Of a stretch of 64,000 bases of DNA, positions 55,287-64,000 are shown one piece after another. How positions within the stretch are numbered: the first letter of the stretch is position 1; every line of letters starts with the position of its first letter. Below the pieces are notes generated by a model, which was given only the letters and a program-made list of their open reading frames with translations, searched no databases and was not told the origin of the DNA. Made by a program: the position numbers and the translations under genes. The DNA comes from Lepraria neglecta (Eukaryota > Ascomycota > Lecanoromycetes > Lecanorales > Stereocaulaceae): NCBI GenBank assembly GCA_033220425.1, contig CM065651.1:2604001-2668000 (forward strand). Reading direction: 5' to 3'.

Positions 55287-56999
55287 TCATTCCTCTAGTG
55301 CTTTGCCAAACGGCGTGTCCCAGAATGAAGGTGTCGATACCCATTCAATCCTCAAACCCGCCTCCTCGATGTACCCCTCAAGCGCCGTCAGCTCTTCCTC
55401 CGATCCACAATTTAATCCCTCCGTCGTATTCTCCTCCACGTAGTCAGCGCTGTCCTGATGCCACCAAATCATTCTCTTCAGTAATGGCAGATACTCTTCC
55501 TTATGTTCCACCAGCGATCGCACCATAGGTAGCTGCGAGATATACCATGTCCCGTCCTCTGCGAGCATGCGCAACGTCATCGGCTTACCTTTGGGAGATT
55601 TCCCTCCACCCAAAGAGCTCTGAGGGAATTCGACCTGCAGCTCTTCCAGATTCTGTCGTCGCAATCTGTGGAGAGAGGAATCCGGTCTCTGTCCCTGAAT
55701 CTCAAGCGCGACCTGCGGTATAGCCAATCTCCTTAAACTCGTGAAATCGTTGAGCTTCCCGAGCTTCCCGAGCTTCCCGAGCTTCCTAAGCATTGGGGGG
55801 ATGGCTACATCGTCGCTTTGCGCAATGACGAGTTCTTCCAACTAGTCCTTATGTGGGAGGAGCCCGACCTCGTACGTCCATTCCATGCCAACCTTGAAAG
55901 ACCAATCGGGAGCGACTCGATACTTGTCGCAGCGTGAGCTTATCTCGAAAACGAACCGCTTTAATGTCTTGATGCTTTGCAAGAAGGGTAGAAGACTAAT
56001 TCCTGTTTTGCTGTTTTTACATTTGACGCATCGGAAGTCCGTGACTGGAGATACCTGCGGTCGCCCGTATGGCTGATTGCGGTATTGGGGCAGCATGTTT
56101 AGACCCTCGGCTTGCAGTTTGCGGAGTGCAAAGGTAGTAGATCAGGAACTTGGACTTCATGTTTGCGACTGGGGGTTCGCTTTCTAGCCGAGAGTAGAAC
56201 TGATCGTTTGACTTTGGCGAAATCTAAGCGCAAGGATGTTATGGATATTTGTTGGTTGTGGAATAGTGCGCAGGGGGGAGGTGGGTTGAAGTGTAAACGC
56301 TCCAAACTCTGTGGAGATTGTAGAGTCAGCGTGTCTGTTTATGATAACAGAACATTGTTGTGAGATGTGTGGGAGAGCATAGCCAGAGCTATCGCTCTCA
56401 CAACATGCCCTGGGATTTAGACAGTGTTCCTAGTTGGGGAAGAAACCTTCGAAATGTACGTACCTGCAGAAGGCTGATCAGCCTCAAGTGCTCGGAGTAC
56501 ACTATATACCAGGCCTCATGCTCGACTGTTATGGAGAGACTCTTGATATGAGATGCTGAATCTGGCCGTGCTATGAAATTGTCTATGAGCTGGTGGAACC
56601 GCGCGTAGCTGGGTGGTACTATTCTCGCGGGGATATCATTGATTGTCCATGGAGGGTAGATTTTTGGGGGTTGAATCCTAACCTCTTGCGGATCCAAGCG
56701 ATCTTCTTCCGAATAGGTGACGTTCAGGCCGAGGCTTTCGATGTGAAACTGGTCAATGAGATCCTTGAATGATGAGATACTCGAGCGACTGCGGGTATGC
56801 GAACATTGAGAGGAAGGTATTTGAGGACCTTGACCAGAAGCTCGTTTGGCAAGTCTGGAAGCTGTTTAAGCATCGTGCTCTGGCCCATGGCGAATATTTG
56901 TTGCATGTTGCGGGATATTCGGCTAGGAACCGTATTTTGGGTTGTTTTGAGAGAGTGCAACGGTAGCATGGACTGTTTTGATATAGTAGTTGCCGTCAA
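55287..56999 (-). pseudogene. F-box protein, probably inactivated
   Basis: Start at ATG 56999 or an inner ATG. The F-box is QLPDLPNELLVKVLKYLPL and IPAVARVSH (about residues 43-75). After a frame change near 56785 (VSHH joined to FKDLIDQFHIESLGL by a missing base), the frame continues to an intron GTACGT...CACAG ending near 56305. The next part is SLERLHFNPPPPCALFHNQQ. Another frame change occurs near 56125, then MLPQYRNQPYGRPQVSP and FLQSIKTLKRFVFEISS. At 55842 a TAG stands before LEELVIAQSDDVA, in a Gln-like position. The last part has a GKLGKLGKLGKL repeat, LEELQVEFPQSSL and ends FWDTPFGKALEE. F-box proteins bring targets to SCF ubiquitin ligases. Three breaks suggest a pseudogene, although introns could explain one. 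Confidence 0.65.
55747..55791. repeat. 9-base tandem repeat, Gly-Lys-Leu coding
   Basis: Four to five copies of GAGCTTCCC/GAGCTTCCT on the plus strand, coding KLG repeats on the minus strand in the F-box gene. Confidence 0.85.
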
Positions 57000-57343
57000 T
57001 TTGTTGCAATAGGTGGGGTAGACGCTAGGTTGATGATCCTCAATTGAGGAACGCAGAGGGTGAAGATGGAGAGTAGATGGGATATGATACTGCTCAGGTG
57101 GGAGTGAAGGAGTAAGAAATCTGGGAAGACAGTGGGAGGTTGGAGGTTAACAACCAAATGTGACGACGCAGAGTTGATAACACACCTACTCGATTGGTGT
57201 GAATGCTCATATGTTAAACAGGTGGCGACCACAAGATCAACGATTTATTTATATTTAGAGAAAGTGTGCAATTCATATTGTAGAATTATTGTTCTTGGCA
57301 CAGACTGTAAAGCTGCTAATGGGTTACGTTCTGCGGAACAACA

Positions 57344-57908
57344 AATCACTCCTCTAAGATTTTGCCGAAAGGGGTATCTTTGAAAAGCAACGTCTCCGCG
57401 AACTCGAACTTCACCCCAACATCCTCGAACAGCTCCTTAATCGCTTCCGGCTCGAGGCTAGATCCGTAACCTCTCCAGTCCACAACAGTATTCTCCACAA
57501 TCTCACATCGAGCATGATGCTGATACCAGAAAGAGATCGTCTTGAGTCGTCGGAACCTCGAATTTTTGATTTTCCGCCAAATTTCTCATATCTTGCGACC
57601 AAAGCCGTCGCTCGTATTTGATACCGAATTGACTTGTATACAACTAGTTATTAGAGTACTGGATCTGCAATTCTTCGAGATTGGGCGGTAGTAATGAGTG
57701 AAGTGGGCTCTCTGGAAAATATGATGGTCCTGGGTAGTGCCAATCGTTTGAGACAGGTGAAATCTGCGAGGGTCCCCGAGTGACCATTCAAGAGGTAAGG
57801 AAGAATAGTATCCTTGGGTGATAATGAGCTCTTCTAGTGATTCTTTTTGGGCCGATAAGCTCTGGTAGAGATGATACTTTCCATTGCCATCATACCATAT
57901 GGTGCGAA
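57344..57908 (-). pseudogene. C-terminal fragment of a second F-box paralog
   Basis: The minus strand reads LYQSLSAQKESLEELIITQG near 57830, then, after breaks, LKTISFWYQHHARCEIVENT and LLFKDTPFGKILEE before a stop at about 57344. This aligns with the end of the neighbouring F-box gene (LEELVIAQSDD, LKRMIWWHQDSADYVEENT, FWDTPFGKALEE). The frame is broken between these parts. The fragment stops abruptly at 57908, next to the MITE-like element that begins at 57911. It is a truncated tandem duplicate. Confidence 0.7.
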
Positions 57909-57910
57909 GG

Positions 57911-58073
57911 TGTTACAATCTGGTTGCCTGATTGCTCTTTATGCGATTCCACTGTCTTTCTCCGCTAGTCACAGGCAGAAGTGTTAGCAAATAGACAGAG
58001 ATGTCTATTAGTACTCCATAGATTCCTATCTCTTAGCTAGTCAGTCAATTGAGTGTTTTCTGCCATTGCAACA
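57911..58073 (+). mobile_element. Diverged relative of the MITE (163 bp)
   Basis: Begins TGTTACAATCTGGTTGCCTG and ends TTGCAACA, and shares GATTGCT and ATGCGATTCCA blocks with the copies at 11313, 19093 and 62923. The middle part differs. No clear target duplication was found. It abuts the broken end of the second F-box fragment. Confidence 0.6.
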
Positions 58074-58545
58074 GATAGTAAACTATGTAGTAAAGATTCA
58101 GTATGGGGATGTATGTCATTTCTCAATTAATCGATCTAATCCTCAATTCGCGCTCAATCTCGTGGGCTTAGGTCCCTGGACGAAGTGTATAACAATGTCT
58201 CAATGTCATTAAGCCCCACCAACGCCTCACCCTTGACCTATCAGCAGTTTGCCCACAATTCCTATTCCCAACCACATACCCAGTGCCCCCAGGCTGCGCC
58301 ATGCGAGTATGAGACTGCCTCTAAGATTCCGTGAGTCATCAGCGCAGGAGACTTGTACGAATGCGCACTCCTTACGATGAGCATTAGAAAAGAGAGAAAT
58401 GCTTTCTGATGTTCCCTTCAAAATCTTAGCAGGGCGGTCTTGATACATTGATTCTTCTAAAAAATGTCATTTCTTAATATTACATTGCTCTTTAGCGACT
58501 TCAAGCCAATATCATTAGCCTGCCCAAAATAGGAAATCCCAATCA
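58074..58545. other. Intergenic
   Basis: No gene recognised. The last part is the 3' UTR of the surface-protein gene. Confidence 0.45.
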
Positions 58546-61500
58546 TTATATCATGTAGAACCATAAGAGTATTGTCAATGCTACTAAGCCACTAGACCAG
58601 TAGTCCAGGCCGGCTGCAAGCCCCTGCAATGCTTCCTGATCACTAGCAGAACCTGTATCGACCTGCGAAGAGTCTTCTAGAGCTGCTGGCGAGGAAGTTG
58701 TTGTGGAGTCTGCGAAGTCACCGTTCAGACCACCGACTATGAAGTCAGCCAACCCCCCGGTGTGGGATGGCTCCATATTGGGGAATGGTAAGGTTGAGGT
58801 ACCGATGACTATCTCGTTGCTCTGGAGGGCGATCGGTGTGCCCAAAATTGTAATTGCTGGGTCGCCAATCCTAAGCATTGTGCCGGAGACAGAGACACCG
58901 TTTGGGTCGATGGTCAATGTTTGACCCAAAGTGGTGATGACAGGTGATAAGCCCAGTAGAGTGGGTAAAGTGAGCGCTATGGTGGATGTCCCAATGACCA
59001 GCCCGTTACTGCCAAAGGACATTCGTGTTCCGGAAACAGTGATAGCAGGTGCGTTGGCAGAGATCAGTGTACCCGCCACAACTACGCCCGTTGGGAGAAG
59101 AGTAACCAATTGGCCAGCAGCAGTAAAGACCAAATTCAGGGGCGGCGTAGAAGGCACGTCAAGGGCTATTGTGGATGTCCCCACCATCAGCCCACTGTTC
59201 CCGAGCGAAATCCTCGTTCCGGAAATTGTGATGGCGCGCCCGCTTGGTGTTATGGTAGTTCCCGCAATGGCCAAACCTGCTGGAAGAATGGTCGCCAGTT
59301 GGCCAGCAGCAGTAATAATCGGTTCCAGTGGCAATGTGGTGGGGGTGGACACAGGAATGATGCTAGTCCCGATTTGCAATGCAGATGATCCCAATGATAT
59401 CGACGTACCGTTAATATCGAAACCTAGATTACCAGGTGAGAGCGTCGTTCCGGGAGCTTCAAGTTGATTTTGGGAAAAAGTCAACACCTGGCCGCCCACT
59501 GTGAAGTATGAGACTGTTGGAGAAGCTGGGAGAAATTGGGAGATTGTCAATGAGCCCAACACTACGTCTCCATTCTCGTGCAGAGCAATTCGCACGCCGG
59601 ACACCGATGTCGGAGGGTCTCCAATGTTAATCCGCTGTCCATCGACAAGAATAGCGCCAGAGCCAGACGGCAATGCCTGAACGAAGTGGCCATCCAATGT
59701 GGTAGTCGGTCCTGGGCTCCCTGCTATATTACTGTCCGAGTCTCCATAGCCAAATCCTGCAACCACTGCTCCAGTGGGTATAGTAGACGGTGACGTTTGC
59801 AAAGGTAGAGCATGCTCTTCGCCATCTACCACGATATCTGAGGCTGCTGGGTCCACAGATACTTGATGACCCAAGACTTGTACGGCGGGACCGCCAGGCT
59901 CAATTGTAGAATCTCCGACCAACACAGCTGTGGGGTCAACCAAGGCAGCTGACAAAGTCTGCCCGTCCCCTAGGTTAAGGGCGAATGTAGGCATTGATAC
60001 TCTTGGTTGTGCAGGAGCAGGATCTACAGGTCTCGAATCTCTATTCGAAGGAAATTCATCCAGCGGCGAATCCGTGTTTGAGGGAGCATCATCAGCTTCT
60101 GGGTCGCTCTGGCCACTTTGAGGTAGCGTGATACCGAGGCTGCTTGCCGGCTCCGGGCTGTCATTAGTGGGGAACTGGCCGATTTGAGTACCAGCAAGTG
60201 CTGGGGTCTTGGAACCTTCTGGGTCTATCGGATCTGCAACTGATGGAGGAGTTTTAGCAGGGCCCGTGGCTGGAACGCGACTTGGAGGAAGAGTCATCGG
60301 AGCTACTGGCTCGGAGATCTGGGAAGCAGGAGCAGCGGTTATTGGAGGGTCTGGGCCCTTGGTAGGAACACCTGCTAGGACCGCGGTTGGCACCAATGCA
60401 CGTGGAGGATCGTAGACCCAAGGAGCTTTGTTGCAAGACGACCAAGCGGGAACCATTTCGATAAGAGTCTCGAATGGAAAGAGGAGCTGAGGATAACAAT
60501 GCTGGCCAAGAGACCTCAAAGACGACCAAACTTGCGATTGGGAACTCATGCAGACGGAGTCTGTTTGTCCACTATCGCAGTGCGCGGCAGCTCCATAATT
60601 GAAATTTGATTGCGTGGTGCAATTCGAGAACAAAGAGCCATAGTCGATGGTCTGGTCGTAGACGATAATCTCGCCATGTTCGATGTCATCCAAGCCCCAA
60701 GCCTGCAAGGCCGTGGGAGCGTAAGGTATCGTAGCACTTTCAATGACACTGCCGACTTGGCCACATTGTCCTTGTGCTGAAATTCCGTGATAAACCACGT
60801 AGACAGATGGGGATGTGCTAAACAATATGCTATTAGAGAATCTCGATAGTACGAATCTGGAGCCTTACTGAGTGAACCCATTCGACACTATTGTGGTGAT
60901 ATTAGCCAAGGGTGCTGGTGTAGGCCAATAGAGTAGTTCAGCACTGGCAACTTGAACAGTACAGTCCGTGTTGCAGCATGGAGGAGTGATCGTTGGTGCC
61001 CAGGACGCAGCGGAGCTCTCTGTAGCAAAAAAACTGGTGAAATTCGCATTTTCGAGTGACAAACAAAAGCTTTTGACATTGGCATCAAATCCATAGAAAT
61101 TGGGAAAAGAGAGCACCTCTCCGCCAACTATTTGATAAATCCAGTGTTTGCACCAATAGGATTCGAAAGGCGACAGTGAGATTGTAGATTGATTATTTTC
61201 TAAACTCCATTGCGTCAGCCAACGGCGGATGCAGCTCATTCGGAGAACTTACTGGTATTACATTGGACGAAACTTGAAGGGTCCCATCCGTTAGTGGTGC
61301 CATTTGAAGTCTGATTTTTGGTGCTCAGGGAAGTATTGAATACCACGGCGGCTGTGGTAATGGAATAAGAGCTGGAATTGAGATTCAACGTTAGACTTGC
61401 GACGGCGGTATTCTGGGAATCATTGAACAGCACGGTTGACGTGCTACTGGGATAAAGGCTCTGATTAAGGACTGCCGCTGCGCTTGCGGTGGTGTTGCTT

Positions 61501-61838
61501 TGCAAAATGTGGATAGGTGACGATCCTACCGCAGTGGGAATGGATAGAGAACTCTGATTAAGGTCTACCGCTGCACTCGTGGCGGAGCTGCTCTGCACAA
61601 CGTGTATAGAGGACAACCCCACCGCAGTGGTATTAGGAAGAGAGCTCTGATCAGGGTATACTGCTGCGTTTGTGGGAATGCTGCTTTGGGAAGTATGATT
61701 AAGAAAAAGCTTCGCAGCCGTGGCATTAAAAAGGCTCTGACCGAATACTCCCGCTGAACTTATGGTCGCGAATAGATAAAAATCCCACACAGTGCTCCGC
61801 ATTTTGAGTAAAATGGCGGTCTCAGGTGCTACCAACAT
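58546..61838 (-). CDS. Large Ser/Thr-rich repetitive cell-surface protein, GPI-anchor type
   Basis: Three exons, 61838-61253, 61199-60869 and 60817-58546, with introns of 53 and 51 nt; 1062 residues, or 1050 from the inner ATG 61802, which starts the better signal peptide (MRSTVWDFYLFATISSAGVF). The first 180 residues are Ser/Thr/Asn rich with many NxS/T sites. A Cys-containing region follows (FESYWCKHW, CCNTDCTVQVASAELLYWP, GQCGQVGSVI), then a Pro-rich stretch. Residues 580-990 hold repeats of about 45-70 residues with the core TVSGTRMSFGSNGLVIGTST. The C-terminus DYWSSGLVALTILLWFYMI fits GPI attachment near Gly/Ser or a single membrane helix. The layout resembles fungal wall proteins and adhesins. 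Function unknown. Confidence 0.85.
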
Positions 61839-62690
61839 GTTTGAGGAATTTATATATTTGAAAAGGGTCAGGTAATCTCCGTGTTCGCAATTCTCATGCA
61901 GGTGCTGGGTCTCCCACTATGCGAAGCATGAGGCTGAGCCTTACGCGTGCTGATACTCATCATGCCGACTTTCTGCCCCCACGCTGATTGAATACCATTA
62001 GCGAGAAGAAAATTGGCATACGAAAGGCCCACCTTCCCCCAAAATCATATCACTTGCTGACGGAATGCTTCCCGATATTGTGCATTAACCTAAAATTGAT
62101 GGACCTGGCAAGCACCGTAGCTTCCAAGGGAAAGCTCATACAAGTCTAGAATGACATCTAGATCTTACATCTGAGTGATACATTGATGTCGAAGCCTTGG
62201 ATACGGATATTGTTGCGCAGAACATATAAATGCGGTTTGCACTGCCACACCAGCAGAAGCAATGCCCCCTTGAAAAAGAACGTATAACATTCGTCATTTA
62301 AAGGGGCTTGGCAGGCATCCCGCCAGAATCAACAAGAATCACGAATTATGCGTCTTAGGTTGAGCCCCTGCGCTAGTGCCGGCCCCGGCGATGAGGCTGA
62401 CATGCAGTCCGAGTAGTATTGCATAGTACGGAGATTGACACCAAAAGTCTTGGATCCGTGGTATACTAATTAAGTCGTTTTTATTAGCTGCGCACTCAAT
62501 GCCCTTAGTTTAATGTATCACGAACACAATACACATTTTTTTGGGCAAGCTTTATAGTAACTCTAACAACTCCAACTTCTTTAACTAATAGCAACTATCT
62601 ATTTAGATACCAACACCAGTATTCAAGCTCCCATTATAACTGCTACTAGGTCTGTAGCCTTGCTTCCGACCATTATACCGCTGCTGATAC
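61839..62690. other. Intergenic, no gene recognised
   Basis: The part next to 61838 is the promoter of the surface-protein gene. From about 62450 on, TA-rich decayed repeat-like sequence begins. Confidence 0.4.
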
Positions 62691-62915
62691 TCTGTAGGGA
62701 TGTATAGACGTATATTAGACTATTCGCCTTCCTCCCTGCCCTCCCTATACTCGTTCCCACCGCGTAATTCTATAATATTAGTAATATGACGTGGGAGGCG
62801 CTCAATCCACGATTGGATACGCTTCTGGCTAAGTTCTTCTTCCTAATAGCGCGTCCAGACCTTAGTTAGAATCGTCCTGGTCCGCGGGCAGCCTTTACGA
62901 GTTGTACGCCTCTTC
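62690..62915 (-). pseudogene. Tc1/mariner-type transposase, C-terminal tail
   Basis: The minus strand reads QKRIQSWIERLPRHITNIIE and LRGGNEYREG in one frame. The ending of Tc1-type transposases has the same layout, with a helix carrying W-I-E-R-I/L-P-x-H-I followed by x-x-GGNxYxEG. A stop occurs at the expected place shortly after. The catalytic DDE part is missing: upstream (higher coordinates) the MITE at 62923-63065 begins and nothing transposase-like was found beyond it. Confidence 0.5.
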
Positions 62916-62922
62916 ATCTACC

Positions 62923-63065
62923 TGTTGCAATCCGTTGCTTGATTGCTTTCTATGCGATTCCAGAAGCCTGTTGCTAGCCGTTCTTTGTCTGTTTTGACCA
63001 TATATGGGGCCCTGGGGGCCCCCATTAGCTAGATATCCTTCCCGGCCTATTGCCACATTGCAACA
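62923..63065 (+). mobile_element. MITE copy 3 (143 bp)
   Basis: Almost identical to copy 1 at 11313 over its whole length, in the same orientation, with TGTTGCAA...TTGCAACA ends. No target duplication: the left flank ends CTACC and the right flank begins GGTTA. The near identity to the other two copies means recent movement of the family. Confidence 0.8.
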
Positions 63066-64000
63066 GGTTATGAGCCCGGACAGCGCCTATTCCGCTGCAC
63101 CTTTATGGGAAAGGTTCCCTCGCAGCACGATATCTGCGTTGTATACATTCAGCCCTCGGATTTGCTTGCCAATCGACTTACCCATATGGAGTCAGAACTC
63201 AGTGGAGGCATCATGGAGGAACTCGGCTCTCAATCAGTTATTTCTGGGGGTATTTCGGTCCGGATACAGGGGGAGACATATAGATTCTCAGGCCTATGAC
63301 GACCACTCAAGCCCTACATGGTTTTGTAGGCACGGCTCGTTAGCATAAATCACCTCTCAGCCCTACTCAGCCCTACTACCTGGTGCGCATAAATAGCACG
63401 TATCTCCCATAGAGAATCAATAAAAGTCGTCCTCAATATGCTAAAGGGTTATGAGCCCGGGTTCAGCGTATTACTACGCTGCAAGATAACTTCCTTCGTA
63501 CAGAATCCGATTCGTACGTCGTACTCAGGCCCAGATACTAGGGTCTAGCTGTGTGGTTGGACTAAGAAAATTTCAATTCAATCCATAGCATCGATGCTTT
63601 CGTCGTTACTCTTCTTCCTATAATGAATATTATTAACCACGCCGCCTTTACAGCACCGGAAGCTAGAAACGAGTCAAATCACCAACGGAAAACGAGGCAG
63701 AGATCTGACCAGAGACGGATGGGAATCACCCACAGAAACGAGGTAACAATCTGACCAGAAACAATTGGGATATTGGCATAGGAAACAAGGCAGGCAAGAC
63801 TGGGGCGAAGTTGTTGGGGCCTAGAGGGCTAGGATTAAGGGGAGGGCAGACGGAAGCATATCGGTGGTGCCTTATATAAAGAAGGGGAGCGCCGAAGGGA
63901 GCATTGAAGGGAGCACCAAAGAATTCAATCAGGGGTCCCAAGTCGGCAGCCAGAAGAGCCTTTCTACAGGCCAGTCATTATAGGCCCCAGAATGGGCCCA
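63066..64000. other. Degraded repeat DNA with a repeated GGTTATGAGCCCGG motif
   Basis: GGTTATGAGCCCGG occurs at 63066 and again at 63447, each followed within 20 bases by a similar CAGCG...TACGCTGC/CCGCTGC block. A plus frame at 63105-63299 (MGKVPSQHDICVVYIQPSDL) looks protein-like but no family was recognised. The rest shows nothing. Confidence 0.4.

Noticed and set aside
58703-60415. Plus-strand frames rich in Val/Pro/Gly
   Set aside because: Antisense shadow of the repetitive surface-protein gene.

Overview
This is a window of filamentous ascomycete (Pezizomycotina) nuclear DNA. The evidence is short 45-100 nt introns with GTRNGY...YAG borders, conserved fungal housekeeping genes (Pol III subunit RPC2, spliceosome factor CUS1/SF3B2, a Rnt1-type RNase III, mitochondrial ribosomal S33/Rsm27, an Atg37-type acyl-CoA-binding protein, a Pumilio protein), fungal NLR parts, CYP59-like P450, rhodopsin-domain and LicD/MNN4-like families. 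Class is not certain; Leotiomycetes or a neighbouring class would fit.

Layout. 1-23 kb is accessory, decayed sequence: a piggyBac transposase relic (about 0.9-1.3 kb, minus), a patatin relic (1.87-2.6 kb, minus) head-to-head with an NB-ARC/TPR NLR-like gene (3.16-5.85 kb, plus) carrying near-identical 126-bp TPR units, a C2H2 relic (6.3-6.6 kb), unidentified fossil reading frames (8.0-10.7 kb), an intact CYP59-like P450 (11.7-13.4 kb), a rhodopsin-domain relic, a TIR element (15.24-16.43 kb), a broken second P450, a tandem pair of highly divergent Rho-like GTPases (19.3-21.75 kb, minus) and a broken LaeA/UbiE-like methyltransferase. Many of the stops look like C-to-T/G-to-A changes, as repeat-induced point mutation (RIP) or a similar process would leave.

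23.8-41.3 kb is conserved core: RNase III, CUS1, an RS-rich protein, Rsm27, Pumilio, a possible small secreted protein and RPC2. 42-47.4 kb is a broken ankyrin-repeat gene. 48.5-54.6 kb is again intact: WLM metalloprotease, Atg37-like protein, a small secreted protein and a LicD/KE-rich glycan phosphotransferase. 55.3-57.9 kb holds two F-box paralogs, both damaged. 58.5-61.8 kb is a large repetitive Ser/Thr-rich GPI-type surface protein. 62.7-64 kb returns to transposon debris.

A 143-144 bp inverted-repeat MITE occurs three times nearly identical (11313, 19093 inverted, 62923), with a diverged relative at 57911. The pair at 11.3 and 19.1 kb brackets the P450/rhodopsin/P450 stretch. Exon borders below were chosen by hand from splice consensus and reading-phase agreement; no search or RNA evidence was available.
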